NCBI GenBank assembly: GCA_028564925.1
Contig: CM053028.1
Location: forward strand, 627,387,380 to 627,451,379
Reading direction: 5' to 3'
Source: Lithobates sylvaticus
Lineage: Eukaryota > Chordata > Amphibia > Anura > Ranidae
Length of the DNA: 64,000 nucleotides
Shown here: in pieces, positions 24,187 to 36,300 of the stretch
How the letters are laid out: each line of letters begins with the position of its first letter
Position numbering within the stretch: the stretch's first letter is position 1
Position numbers and translations under genes: made by a program
Notes under the pieces: model-generated
Database searches by the model: none
Told to the model about the DNA's origin: nothing
What the model saw: only the letters and a program-made list of their open reading frames with translations

Positions 24187-24977
24187 AATTCTGAAACTCT
24201 GCAAGCTGAAGTAATGGCAATCAGAAAATGAACCTTACGAGTCACAAGCACTAAAGGAATATCCCAAATAGGTTAAAATGTTGATGTCTGTTAAACAGAA
24301 AGTACCAGGTTGAGGTCCCACAATGCCAATGGAGTGTTAACTGGTGGAACAACGGAACAATGTTTGTAACATCTTGAACAGATTCCAGTACCAAAGAATG
24401 TGAAGCAATCAGTATCACCAAGACCAAAATTTGACCTTTGTACTCAAGATCAGGCCCTGATCTAATCCCAATTGAAGGAAGGCCAGAATATGACCAACCA
24501 CATACCTATGAGAGTGAAACCCTCATGGTTCACATGAAGAGAAAAAGGCTTTCCAAGTCCTATTGTAAATTGTTCTGGAAGTTGCCTTCCTAGCCTCAAG
24601 CAGGGTAGGAATGACTAAATCTGAAATGCCACTGTCCCTTAGGACCCTGATTTCAACAGCCACGCCACCAAAGCTAGCATCTATATAGTAGGATGGAAGA
24701 ATTGACCTTGCAACATCAGGTCAGGTCAGACTTGAAATGTCCAGGGTTCCTCTGACGACAAGCTTACCATGTCAGTGTACCAAGTCTTCCTGGGCCAAGC
24801 CAAGGTGATCAGAATCACTGGAAACCATTCTATTTGAATTCTGCAAAGCAGAAGAGGTAAAAGCTGCAACGGTGGGAAGGCATATATTATGTGCTTCAAC
24901 CAAGGGCTTTTTTTCTCAGAGAATAGGTGCTGGAACTCTTCCCTTCTGAGTCACTTCTTGTCCCAGCCCCTACCCAC

Positions 24978-25790
24978 TGTCATGGTTATGCAGTAATCTT
25001 TCCCTGTTTGCTTACCTCTCCTCATGTGTACTAAGAGGCCAGCCACTCTCACCTGGTGGGTTTTATAACCTCTCCTCTAAGCATGGCTCCACCCCAGGCC
25101 CTATCAGGGAACCCTATATTAACCTGTGCACTGCAAGCCAGTGGTGCTGATCAACCATTGTGTATCCGTGGTGTGTTTGGCTTCCTGGTTCCTGCTTGTG
25201 TGCTTTATGTTTGTCTCCGTTACCGACCTTGGCGTGTTCTCAACGATCCCTGTCTGCCTGTGACCCTGAACCTTTGTGTGTTTGGCTTTCTGTTACCAGC
25301 CGTGTGCTATTCAGTGTCCTGCTACCGACTTTGGCGTGTCCCTGACTATCCCTGTTTTCCTGTGACCCTGATCCTCTGGCGTGTCCCTGACTATCCCTGT
25401 TTGCTTGTGACCCTGAACCTTGGCGTGTACCTTGTTGTCCGTTTCTGCTTGTGGAACCGACCTTGGCTTATCCCTCACTATCCCTGTCCTCCTGTTGCCT
25501 ACTGTGGGTGTGAGCTGGGGGACCCTGGGGGTCGCGACCTGGAGCCAGTTGCAGCCCAGTCCATCCTCACCACTAGAGGCTCTGGTGAACACCAGCTGGC
25601 TCTTAGACTCCGCGCCCCAAGGAATCTTGCGCTCTAACCCCGGTGGGATCAGTCTTGGTGTCCAGCGGCCCCGTGTTCCGGATCACCTGGACTTCCGTCC
25701 ACTGCAGTCAGCCATAGGGTCCACTACCTTGCGGTGCACTCCTGATCCCGACGGTGTGCATCTGTCACCTAGCCTAAGGGTGACCTGACA
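24978..25790 (+). mobile_element. Solo LTR (813 bp), fossil, 5-bp target duplication CCCAC
   Basis: Starts TGTCATGG, ends GACCTGACA, and is flanked by CCCAC at 24973-24977 and 25791-25795. The middle (25180-25480) holds imperfect tandem copies of a unit of about 60 bp around accttggcgtgt and gactatccctg. A 193-codon open frame through it is caused by the repeat. The start and end resemble the fragment at 51349-51900. Probably Gypsy-type; no internal coding region remains. Confidence 0.87.
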
Positions 25791-25924
25791 CCCACCTCTG
25801 AGCACCTGCCCTTAGTTCCACCCTCTACCTACCTCCTAGCACAACTTCATTTAGAGAATACAAATTATTAGTAATTTGTATGGAATTTGTTAATGATAAC
25901 AAGAAAAGTAATAAAATAGACCTC

Positions 25925-26290
25925 ATCCACCCCCCAGCCAGCAGCATCTCCCCCAGCAACAAAAAACTCCTCTAGCAACAATAGACCCCCATAAAAAATG
26001 GGCCCCTGCAAAAATATATCACCCCAGCAACAATAGATCTCCCAGCAGCCAGAACAATAGTCCCCTTGCTCAACAGTAGATCCCTTCCAGCAACTATTGA
26101 CCCTCTCAGCAACATAAGCCCCCCCGGCAACAATAGACCTCCCCAGCAGCTATTGACCCTCCGAACAACAACCCCCCCCCCCAACAACAATAGACCTCCC
26201 CAGCAATAATAGACCACCGCGCAAAAATAGATCCCCTCCAGCAACAATAGATTCCCAGCAGCCAGCATCAAAGACCCTCCAGCACACTCC
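25925..26290. repeat. Minisatellite of ccagcaacaatagaccccc units
   Basis: Degenerate units of about 22-26 bp, each with agcaac or agcagc and atagac or attgac. Includes a 12-base C-run near 26170. Confidence 0.85.
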
Positions 26291-26374
26291 AGCAACCATT
26301 TGCCATTACATACTTTAAGTGCCGGAACTGCGTTCCCCAGTGTTCCCACTGAATAAAAAGCCCTGTGTGATTCT

Positions 26375-26394
26375 GTGTGTGTGTGTGTGTGTAT

Positions 26395-26456
<62 letters not shown>
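26375..26456. repeat. (TG)n(TA)n microsatellite
   Basis: A (TG) run from about 26375 passes into a pure (TA) run of about 50 bp to 26456, followed by caca repeats. Confidence 0.95.
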
Positions 26457-26614
26457 ATCACACACACATGTTTACCCAATGATAAGGGCATAGCAGGGAC
26501 ATATGACACCCCTCCCTCATTACTTCTTTTTCCTCTGTTGTTCTCCTTCCCCCCTTCCTTTTGGTTACTATTCATTTAACATTTATACTTTTTTCATCAT
26601 GCCGATGATTTACT

Positions 26615-27393
26615 TGTAGCACTGCCCCCGTAGGGATTGCTGTGTGTAGACTTCCCTGGGCCTCCCTCTGATTATCTTGCAGCCAGTTACTAGGTATTTT
26701 CTCCCGACCAACGGTGCTCACATCCGCTCGTTATCCAATAATCAATCCAGGTTATTTGGTATTTTTTGGTATTTATTGTTGGAACTTGGATGGGAGAAGG
26801 GAATAGTGGGATACTCCAACTGGAACTACTTACAGATGAGAACAACTCTCACTTGGCCTCACCAGGTTGAATGCGGTAGCAGACTCTATGTTATACCATA
26901 CTGCACTTGTATGGGAGAAATAAGTCCTTTGCTTGCTCTAGTAGCAGACTTGATGAAACTGTTTTATCTCCAGGACCCTCACTAGCATCCCCTTTGACTG
27001 ACACCCATCCACTGACTCTACTAGCTGAAGGGATGGCCCTCACAGGAGCCCCATGTCACAGATCTGTACTCACTGTAGGCAGAAACAGATCCTTCCTGGT
27101 GTGTCTCCCTTTCAGTCAGCTTTGCAGGACATCTGGGTTGCAGCTTTACTCAGATTCAGGTCCTCAGGTCAACCACCTAAGGCTGCATGGAAGCCTGTGA
27201 AGAGGAGGGGCAGCTAGCCCCTCCCTCTAGGACCTCTTTCTGCAGCCAAAGACCCCGAGCACATGTGCCCTTGGCATATATACAGTCGCCCAGCTTGCAC
27301 TGAGGCACTTTCCTCTGCCAATGGCCAGGGCTGTAACTATGCCTGTGCTGTCATTTGTCAGGTTTCCTTCCACTTTTCAATATGCACCCCCTA
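26615..27393 (+). mobile_element. LTR-like sequence related to 49587-50891, fossil
   Basis: It begins TGTAGCACTGCCCCCGTAGG, matching the start of the 49587 LTR (TGTAGCGGTGCCCCCATGGG), and has the same ttggatgggagaaggga block. The right end runs into the CR1 tail at 27394 and no matching target duplication was found, so the copy may be truncated there. Confidence 0.6.
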
Positions 27394-28450
27394 TTACATA
27401 GTTACATAGTTACATAGTTAGTTAGGTTGAAAAAAGACACAAGTCCATCCAGTTCAACCACAAATAAAATAAAAAAATATATATATATATATCATACAAT
27501 ATACAATCCCATAAACCCCATTCTATACCCACAGTTGATCCAGAGGAAGGCAAAAAAAACCCAGCAGAGCATTCTCCAATTTGCTAAAGCAGGGGAAAAA
27601 ATTCCTTCCTGATCCCCCGAGAGGCAATCGGATTTTCCCTGGATCAACTTTACCTATAAATGTCAGTACCCAGTTATATTATGTACATTTAGGAAAGTAT
27701 CCAGTCCTTTCTTAAAGCAATCTACTGAGCTGGCCAGAACCACCTCTGCAGGGAGTCTATTCCACATTTTCACAGCTCTTACTGTGAAGAAACCTTTCCG
27801 TATTTGGAGATGAAATCTCTTTTCCTCTAGACGTAAAGAGTGCCCCCTTGTCCTCTTTGTTGACCGTAAAGTGAATAACTCAACACCAAGTTCACTATAT
27901 GGACCCCTTATATATTTATACATGTTGATCATATCCCCCCTTAATCTTCTCTTATCAAGTGTGAATAAATTCAGTTCCTCTAATCTTTCCTCATAGCTGA
28001 GTTCCTCCATGCCTCTTATCAGTTTGGTTGCCCTTCTCTGCACTTTCTCCAGTTCCCCAATATCCTTTTTGAGAACTGGTGCCCAAAACTGAACTGCATA
28101 TTCCAGATGAGGTCTTACTAATGATTTGAACAGGGGCAAAATGATATCTCTCTCTCTGGAGTCCATACCTCTCTTAATACAAGAAAGGACTTTGCTCGCT
28201 TTGGAAACCGCAGCTTGGCATTGCATGCTATTATTGAGTTTATGATCTACCAAAACCCCCAGATCCTTGTCCACTACGGATTCCCCCAGTTGTACTCCCC
28301 CTAGTATGTATGATGCATGCATATTCTTAGCCCCCAAGTACATAACTTTACATTTATCAACATTAAACCTCATCTGCCACATAGTCGCCCAATTAGACAG
28401 AGCATTGAGGTCAGCTTGTAAATTGGAGACCTCCTGTAAGGATGTTATTC
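27394..28450 (-). pseudogene. CR1-like LINE, 5'-truncated, reverse-transcriptase C-terminal region with 3' tail
   Basis: The minus strand encodes MRFNVDKCKVMYLG, VVDKDLGVLVDHKL, SLVRPHLEYAVQFWAPVLKK, EKVQRRATKLI and KMWNRLPAEVV, the end of a CR1/L2-type reverse transcriptase ORF, open for 239 codons to 27663. The 3' UTR ends in tandem 8-bp units (catagtta) at 27394-27420, typical of CR1 LINEs. Everything upstream of about 28450 is missing. Full open reading over 239 codons suggests a moderately young copy. Confidence 0.9.
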
Positions 28451-29170
28451 CACTGCATTAATCTTTAATCTATTGGACCAGTGTGGAACATTCAGACAAC
28501 ATGAGCAGCACCTGAGCACCATGAGCAGACCCTATCAATGGATCCCTGCTCCCTGGTAAGCAGGGAACATCTAAATTTACCTGGCAGCCTTCCTGATAAA
28601 CAGAAAGACCCCAAAATTATACTCTCTTCTAGCACCTACCTAGGAGGGTGCTACATCCGGTATATGATACATTTGACAGACTTTTAAATGAACTTTTCTA
28701 TAGGTATAAACGTGTTTACGTGAAATCTACCACCCTATACATCAGATCACTGAACTTTCTTAAAATTTTTCTATAACTGCACAACAATATAGAAAAGATG
28801 CTTGTTTGTTTTATAATAGCTTTATTTCACATAATATATCTATGTTACAAAAATATGTTACTGTCATGTTGTTGCATTGTAATCACTCAGATGCAATATA
28901 CAGTATTGTTGTATTCTGTTATAACCTGTACCATATAGAACATTTTAAATAAATAAAAAGAAAGTTAAAAAAATATACCATTGAAAATGTTTTGTTATAT
29001 CGATTTGATAAGAGCAAAAAATACCCTTTGATCCTGCCAGAAATTCAGTGAGCTGATAACTACCTGGGCTCTCTGCCTGGGTTTAACTCATATCAGTTGG
29101 CGTTGCTCCTTGCCGTCTCTCTGGACAGTGGTGTGACAACGATGCTCCACTATATATACAGTGCACAGAG
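28451..29170. other. No recognisable feature
   Basis: AT-rich sequence with no coding or repeat support visible. Confidence 0.5.
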
Positions 29171-29173
29171 TAA

Positions 29174-29592
29174 TGCCCCGTACACACGGTCGGACATTCC
29201 GACCACAAAATGCGTCAGATTTTTTCCAACGCATTTTGTCCGAAACTTGTGTTGCACGGTCGGACAAAGTTGTCGGAAAATCTGATCATTCCAAACGAGG
29301 TGACGTAGAAAAAAAGTACGACAGGACTACGTAGAGGCCAGTAGCCAATAGCTTTTGTCTCCAAATTTCTTCTGAGCATGCGTGGCACTTTTTGCGTCAG
29401 AATTCTCTACACACAATCGGAAAAAGTCTGAACGGATTTTGCGGTCGGAAAGTTTTAGATCCTGCTCTCAAATTTTTTCCGTCAGAAATGCCGACGAAAA
29501 AGCCCGCTAGAGCCCACACACGATCGGATTTTCCGACAACATAATCCGATCTGACTTTTTCCATCAGAATATCCGATCGTGTGTACGGGGCA
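29174..29592. mobile_element. PIF/Harbinger-like MITE (419 bp), TAA target duplication
   Basis: The ends TGCCCCGTACACACGGTCGG and CGATCGTGTGTACGGGGCA are inverted repeats flanked by TAA (29171-29173 and 29593-29595). The body is full of ccgac/gtcgg blocks and can fold on itself. No coding sequence. Confidence 0.9.
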
Positions 29593-29595
29593 TAA

Positions 29596-30117
29596 GTGTT
29601 GTCACCCTAGGACAGGTTAAAAAAAAAAGCCGAAAACATTTAAAACCAATGCAGCTACCACATCTAAGGACTGAGCTAAGGTGCAATATATTACATTTCA
29701 CTCTTTGGTTTGGCTACATTTTATGTCAAGGTCAGGCATGCTCAGGTGCCTGTTGCTATATACTGTGATGTTATGAATGTATTCATACAGAACTACAATA
29801 TGAAACTGATAGGTCCACTTTAATGTACAATATACATCTCAACAATCATTTTTTAATCTTCATTTTGTATCCATAAATGTCCCAACTTTGCCCCCTTCTG
29901 TGTTTTTAAAGTTGCTCATTGTCAGATGGGATTCTGTCTTTCCCTCTTTAAATTAGCTGTAGACATGCTTTTTTGAGGTATTGTCATTTGGGCCAATAAA
30001 GTCCCGTAAGGGGGGAGTCTTCCCCATTTTCATGACCAAAATTCTGTCTGTCTTTTACTTTTCTGATATTGCTCGGCTTGTCTCTAGCTGCCATTAACTG
30101 TGTGCACGCCTGATTAC
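29596..30117. other. No recognisable feature
   Basis: No motif-supported coding sequence or repeat seen. Confidence 0.5.
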
Positions 30118-30121
30118 TTAA

Positions 30122-30572
30122 AAGTGTTTGTTACCCCAGAATTTCAAATTCCTGATATGTACCATGTACTTGTATGAGAAAGTATCCTCTTTGTATTGCT
30201 TTCTTTGTGTGAAATCCCTGGTGTTCCTACCAGTCCCTCTGCTTTCCTGTTAATAACTGACCACACTAAGCAGGAGAGCACATTGTGGTCAGTTCTCTAG
30301 CTATGCTTGGAACTCAGCCTGCTCTCCTCCAATGATTAGACTTGTTCGAACACGCCCCTCCTGCACAGCCATTTACTGATAAGCTCAGTGTGCTGCTGCT
30401 TCTCCTCCCCTCCCCCCCAGCTCTTATGCAGCTGAGAACCGCTGGGATCACTTATAAAAAAGGGAAGAAAAGCTATTTATAATGTTTTTTTATATCTATG
30501 CACAAATATTTGCCTTTCATTTAAATTTTAAACTGAATAGGTTGTTTTACAAGGTGACCATTTACATTCACT
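30122..30572. mobile_element. Family E TTAA-type element (451 bp)
   Basis: Between TTAA at 30118-30121 and TTAA at 30573-30576, with ends AAGTGTTTGTTACCCC and TTTACATTCACT that are imperfect inverted repeats. Related in end type to its right neighbour, with which it shares one TTAA. Assignment to a piggyBac-like group is inferred from the target site only. Confidence 0.6.
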
Positions 30573-30576
30573 TTAA

Positions 30577-31053
30577 ATGAGTTGTAAAGGCAGAAGGTGT
30601 TTTACCTTAATGCATTCTATGCATTAATATAAAAAAAACTTCTGTGTGCAGCAGTCCCCCAGCACTCCCTAATTACTTACCTGAGCCCCATCTCTCTCCA
30701 GCGATGTCCACGAGTGTCTTAGCCAATCAGGAGGAGATGGCTGAGACACAGCAGCGGCACCATTTGCTCCTGCGGCTGTCAAAGTCAGTTAGCCAATCAG
30801 AAGAGAGAGGGGTGGGATCAGGTCAGAGCTCCATGTCTGAATGGACACACAGAGCTGTGACTCGGCTCAGGTGCCCCCATAGGAAGTTGCTTGCTGTGGG
30901 GGCACTCGACAGGAGGGAAGGGCCCGGAACATCGAAGAGGAACACAAGAGGAGGAGAATCCAGGCTGCTCCATGCAAAACCAACTGCACAGAGGAGGTAA
31001 GTATGATATTTTTGTTATTTATTTATTTTTTTACACAATGCTTTACAATCACT
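30577..31053. mobile_element. Family E TTAA-type element (477 bp), abutting the previous one
   Basis: Lies between TTAA at 30573-30576 and 31054-31057. The ends ATGAGTTGTAAAGGCAG and GCTTTACAATCACT are inverted with mismatches. A 118-codon open frame within it has no recognisable domain. Near the right end gaggaggtaagtatg resembles a splice donor. Confidence 0.6.
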
Positions 31054-31057
31054 TTAA

Positions 31058-32280
31058 ATTTTGAAACCTAATAACATTCAACGAACCTTAGCTAGGTAAA
31101 GACAGCATTTGGATTTGGCAGGCCACATGATACAAATTAGAGCAGATCTTTAGGGGGTAAATAGTGTTTTGGTAAAGGGAAAGTGCTCCACCACACTGTG
31201 TAATTCACTTAACGTGTAATATTGTCACTAGGGGTGTATGTTGTAACCTTGTGTAAAAAGAATTTAAAAAGAACCAGTCGAAACCAGATAATCGTATAAA
31301 TTCCGATTCTTGCAATTAGGTTATTATAATAGTGCTTCTTTTCCTCTCAGGGAGGGCTGTGTGTACTGTTATTCACTTATATTCTCTCCTTGTCATAGCA
31401 GAAATGTCAGTCTAGTATTAAGCTTGTAAGGCCTCATGGAGGCCAACTTGTCTTCTGCCTGATTTCAGGAACGACAAATGTTAATTAACTAGACCTTCTG
31501 AGTTTTTTTCAGTAATTTAGGCAGCACCTTTGTTACAGCACCGTTTTTTGAGTATCTTTTATTGGCTATAGGCCGAGGGATGGGACTGAATTGAAGAGTT
31601 AGAATTGTAATCCAAACACATATATAAAGCTGATCTTCCATCAGTGTTTCCTATGAGTTCTGAGTGCAATATGCTGAGCCTGAATCCGAATGATCTGCTT
31701 TCCCACCATCTACTCACTAGATAAATGAGTTCAATGCTTGACAGTGGTTGTTATCGATTGAAATACAACATTTTCCTTTTCTTGTTGGAGGATGTGACCA
31801 ACAGGAATAAATCTAACAGGAAAGAATGTGTATCCTAGTAGATCCAACTCATTCCAGAGTTTTGCCCTGCAATGCTGACAAGTGCCCAGAACATACTGTA
31901 CATTGTTCATTAGGAAGTGACCATATGCTTATGAAGACCTTCAGTGTCCACATAGTTATTCCAAAAGATTTCATAGGTAAAATACATAACTGAGTAAGCT
32001 GATTGGCAATCATCACCGATACATCTTATTTAGAGAATGCCATACCACAAGGTACAACTACTGTGGGTTTATATACAGTATATGGTACATTACTACACAG
32101 GGCTACACAAAAGCTTTGGTAATAAACATTAGGTACAGATGGTAAGTAGTTCTTCAACAGGCTTCACAATAGACTTCTTCAGAAAATGTACTACATGGCC
32201 AAGATGTGTTGAGGCCACTCACAGGACCCTGTGAGACAACTCTGGGGGAAGAGAGCAGGGTAGTATACCAGCTTTTGGGT
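31058..32280. other. No recognisable feature
   Basis: Single-copy in appearance, no coding support. Confidence 0.5.
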
Positions 32281-32282
32281 AT

Positions 32283-32340
32283 ACTACATAGTTACATAGT
32301 AGGTGAGGTCAAAAAAAGACGCAAGTCCAACCTATGTATG
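32283..32340 (-). repeat. CR1 LINE 3' tail fragment
   Basis: tacatagttacatagtaggt followed by gacgcaagtccaac is the inverse of the CR1 3' end seen at 27394-27450. Only the last ~60 bp is present. Confidence 0.75.
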
Positions 32341-32499
32341 TTATTACTGTATATGTCAGTATTACCTTGTATATCCCTGAATGTTGTATACAGGGATATA
32401 CATGTACCGGGGGTCAAAACTAGTTTATGCTGAAGCTCCTTCCACACTCTTTTCCCAACTTTCCCTGGTACCATACTATTCCTCCTATCCTCAAACACA

Positions 32500-33025
32500 A
32501 GTTTCACAATGCTACCCTCTGCACTTCTCTCCTACACATACCACCTACTGTTATACTCTCAACACTCCTCTACTACACATACCACCAACCAGTATATTCT
32601 CAACACTCCTCGACTACACATTCCATCCATCGGTATACCCTCAACACTCCTCTGTTACACATACCACCCATTGTTATACCCTCAACAATCTTCTACTACA
32701 CATACCACCAACTGTTATCCCTTCAACACTCCTGTACAACACTTACCACCCATCGTTATACCTTGAAAACTTCTCTACTACACATATAACCCATCGTTAT
32801 ACCCTCCACACTCCTCTACTAAAAATACCACCCACTGTCATACCCCCACCACTCCTCTACTACACATACTACCCACTGTTATACCCTCTGCACTCCTCTC
32901 TTGCACATACTGTCCACTGTTATACCTTCCACACTTCTCTCCTGCATATGCTTCCCACTTTTATACCTTCTGTACTCATCTCCTTCATATTCTACCCACC
33001 AGCCCTCCCTCCTGCACACAGAAAA
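32500..33025. repeat. Minisatellite of about 41-42 bp units (ctactacacataccaccca type)
   Basis: About a dozen diverged units with the core actcctctactacacatacc and a variable gttataccct half. Open frames of 85-216 codons through it reflect the repeat. The array lies about 350-870 bp past the SLC26A4 stop codon, possibly within its 3' UTR. Confidence 0.85.
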
Positions 33026-33372
33026 CATTAATTTCTTACTTCCTGACAAAACTGTACACACAGTTCCTACTTCTTATTGACATTTCTGTAATAAAGCACC
33101 TTATTGTTTGTAATATGCCAAATCCTACACTTTTGCTAGTAAAGCAAATTAAGTAATGAGAGAACAATTTAGTAGTAGAGAATACGATTATTACAGATGT
33201 CCAACAATTCTTTTTACACTACTAAGTACTTTTTACACTTTAAGTACTAAAATCCACAAGTAACTGATTATATACATTTTGGTAGGATTATTTTAATGAT
33301 ACATGAGACAACAAAGAGAGTAATGAAAGAGTCCATAATGTGCAATATCCAACAGAAAATGCTTGTTTTTCT

Positions 33373-33396
33373 TCAGAATGCCAATGCTCTCATAGC
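33373..33396 (-). CDS. SLC26A4: SLC26A4 exon 21, coding part, with stop codon
   Basis: The acceptor is tgttttacag. The 24 coding bases give AMRALAF and TGA, against AMRTLAS and stop in human pendrin, whose last exon also has 24 coding bases. The 3' UTR continues to lower coordinates. A weak ATTAAA poly(A) signal on the minus strand lies at 33292-33297, but the true end of the transcript cannot be fixed from sequence alone. Confidence 0.88.
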   Translation of the reverse strand, partial: AMRALAF

Positions 33397-36300
33397 CTGT
33401 AAAACAAACATCTTAGTTAGGGTCTACACACAGAAGACATTACCACACTGTATATTATAAAGCCCAGATCTAACTGATTTCTTTTTTCTTTTTCTGCAGT
33501 CTTCAGGATGGTTGACAGGAGGGGGGTGCTTCTTACTCAGCGGAGGAGGTGAGTGGTTCTTCCCCTTAAGTACTACACAGTTCAGAGCTACTGGTGGGAC
33601 TCAGTACTCCTGGAGTTGAATGACAAGTGGCGTCATTGGACCCACTTCTTGTGAACCCAGGCTGCCATGGACAGGCCACCCAACCTATACTCTTAAGAGT
33701 TGAGTTGGAATGATGTTGGTCATCGTTCAACTCCAAAGAGACCATAGATTCCAAATGGAAGAGAAAGCAGGATACAGCACTGGAAAGGGTGAGTAGCAGC
33801 ATTAGGACAGTCATATTTCCACACTACTTGCAAATGAAGGTTCCAATGTGCCATGTTATAGGGAACATCTACAAATATTAATTGTTTCAAAGCAGTACAC
33901 TGAAAAATCTACCCTTTTGTCTTAAATTGTGCTACTCACTGTTCCCCTTGCCGGAGCTATACCTTAGGACCCACAGTGCAAAGATACCCCTGTTTTTGCT
34001 TCATCACTTATGTGGATCTGATCTTCCTGCACCTCTCCTGCTGCTTCTTGATAATTTTTCCTTTCCAGCTATAAGATCACCAGTCATCGTTAACTAAGCT
34101 CTGCTTCTCTTCCAAGTTGGCCTCCTCCAAACATAGACACAGTATAGAACAAGACATGATAAGTTGGTAAGTTCTAGACATGTGCACAACAAAAAAATGT
34201 GTTTATTTTCGTTTTGTTTTTTTCGTTTCCGTTGATTCGTAACGATTCGTACATTCGTAAGTCGTCGGTGTTCGTATTCGTAACAATTCGTACATTCGTA
34301 AGTCGTCGGTGTTCGTATTCGTAATCGGAGCATAATTCATAATTTTATGTAATGTGTATGCTATTATTACATTTTAATAATTTACGAATCGAAAAAAAAA
34401 AAGTTACGAATCGAAAAAAAAAAGTTACGAATGTACGAATTTTTTCGTTCAATCTATTCGAAGCACGTTAAGCAGCACCATTGTAAGGGGCAAGGAAAAT
34501 CACCAATTCAACAAAAAAAAAAAAGTTACGAATCGAAAAAAAAAAAAAAGTTACGAATCGATAAAAAATAAAAAAGTTACTAATGTACGAATTTTTTCGT
34601 TCAATCTATTCGAAGCACGTTAAGCAGCACCATTGTAAGGGACACGGAAAATTACCAATTCAACAAAAAAAAAGTTACGAATGTACAAATTTTTTCGTTC
34701 ATTTTCGTTTTTCGGATTTTCTTCATTCGTACATTCGTTGTTTCTAATTTGTTTTTTTCGGATTTTCGTTGTTTTTTGGATTCGTTCGATTCGTTATTCG
34801 GATTCGTTCATTCATACGAAAACGAACAAACAAAAAAAACGAAAAACGAAAAAAAACTAAACGAATTGCACATGTCTAGTAAGTTCTTTAGATAACCCAG
34901 GCCTCTTCAGGTATGACATGCCAACGAGAAGGGTGAATTGGATAAGATTGAAATTTTGGCAGTTGGAGGCACATAGACACTACAAGAAGGGATTAGTTTT
35001 AAAGTAGGTGGCCTTTAAAGTGACTCAATCATGAGAAGTGTATTTGGGATGCCACTGTAGGCCTCCTTTTGGAAATATTGCCTGGCTGTGCCTAACTGCA
35101 GTATGTTTCAGTCACAATCCTGGAACAAGCATGCTGTAAATGAGTGTCAGAAAAATCTCTATAAGTTACCGGTATTTATCTCTATACTTGTTCCAGGTCA
35201 GCCTTTCAGATAGCACTGAGGTCAAAGCATCAGAAGGACAGCCAGGAAACTAACATTCTTTAATGGCGCATACACACGATCGGAATTCTCATCTGAAAAA
35301 AGCTCTGATGGTTTTCCCATCGGAATTTCACGCAAACTGTCTTGCCTACACACGGTCACACCAAATTCTGACGGTCAATAACACTGCGACTTACAACACG
35401 TTCAACGGCACTGTGAAAGGGAAGTTTAATGCTCTTGAGCATGTGTCGAATTGTTTCCGAGCATGCGTTGGAAAATCCGATAGAAAGGTTTTCCGTCGGA
35501 AAAAGTAAGAACAGGCTCTCAATCCAAAGTCCGTTGGAAATGCAGACAGAAAAAGACCAATGGGCATATACACGGTCGGAAAATCCGATGAAAAGCTCCC
35601 ATCGGACTGTTTCCATTGGAAATTCCGACCGTGTGTATAAGAGTTCAGTAAAGACAGTCTCTATTAATCTCTCATGGGAGAGTCTCTTTAAGCAGTAAGG
35701 ATAACACGTTCCATCAAAAGGAGATATGGCACTAACCTCGTCTGGTTCCTGTAGCTCCTGGTATTCTGGCAAATAATTGGATTCCTTCATAAGTGAGATC
35801 TATAGAAAAAAAATAATGAAATACTCATGTTGATCAAAACAGACAGACTGACTCGCTTTTGGCGAGATAATATCTGATGATTAATGAGGTGTATAGTGAT
35901 CTAAACCAATGGTCTTTAAACTGTGGCCCGTGGGCCGGATTGTGGTCCTTTGGTAACCTTTTTCTGGCCCTTGGGGCATTATTTCTCCCATGAATATGAG
36001 GCACTATACCCCCCCCCCCCACACTGACACCAGCATTAGGGCATAACTCCTTCCACTGACAGCAACGATGGGTCACTATTCTTCCCACTGACACCAGTGA
36101 TGGGGCAGTATTCTTCCCGCCGACACCAACAATGGGGCACTTTTCTTCCCACTAACAATAGGACATTATTCCTCCCATTGACCCCAATAATGTTGTGCTA
36201 TCCCTCTCACTGATACCAACAATGGGGCACTATTACTTCCACTGAAACTAACAATGGAGCACTATTCCTCCCACTGACACCAATGATGGGGCACTATTCT

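Larger units (their letters stand above)
18235..24960 (-). pseudogene. DIRS-like tyrosine-recombinase retroelement, fossil, with two later insertions
   Basis: Minus-strand pieces carry signatures of the DIRS tyrosine recombinase: HFLIAIT just above 24201, RVSELA just below 19717, SLDVVRA-like LDVVHAIRYYL near 19520, and FTKFYQVDV-type residues near 18680. The region is split by a solo LTR (18757-19336) and a Penelope-like insertion (19717-24186), both with target duplications. The reverse-transcriptase region was not recognised here. The copy is clearly broken and older than both insertions. Outer limits are approximate. Confidence 0.75.

Noticed and set aside
25056-25637. 193-codon open frame rich in Tyr, Pro and Val
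   Set aside because: It lies wholly in the solo LTR at 24978-25790 and reflects its tandem repeats.
32381-33031. 216-codon open frame with repeated TPLLHIPPTVIPS
   Set aside because: Product of the ~41-bp minisatellite, no homology expected.
33497-33545. Exon-like stretch on the plus strand (tttttctgcag, 49 bp, gtgagt) reading MVDRRGVLLTQRRR
   Set aside because: Good splice signals, but no flanking coding exon, no recognisable protein, and it lies antisense in the last SLC26A4 intron next to the terminal exon. One 49-bp match is easily chance.
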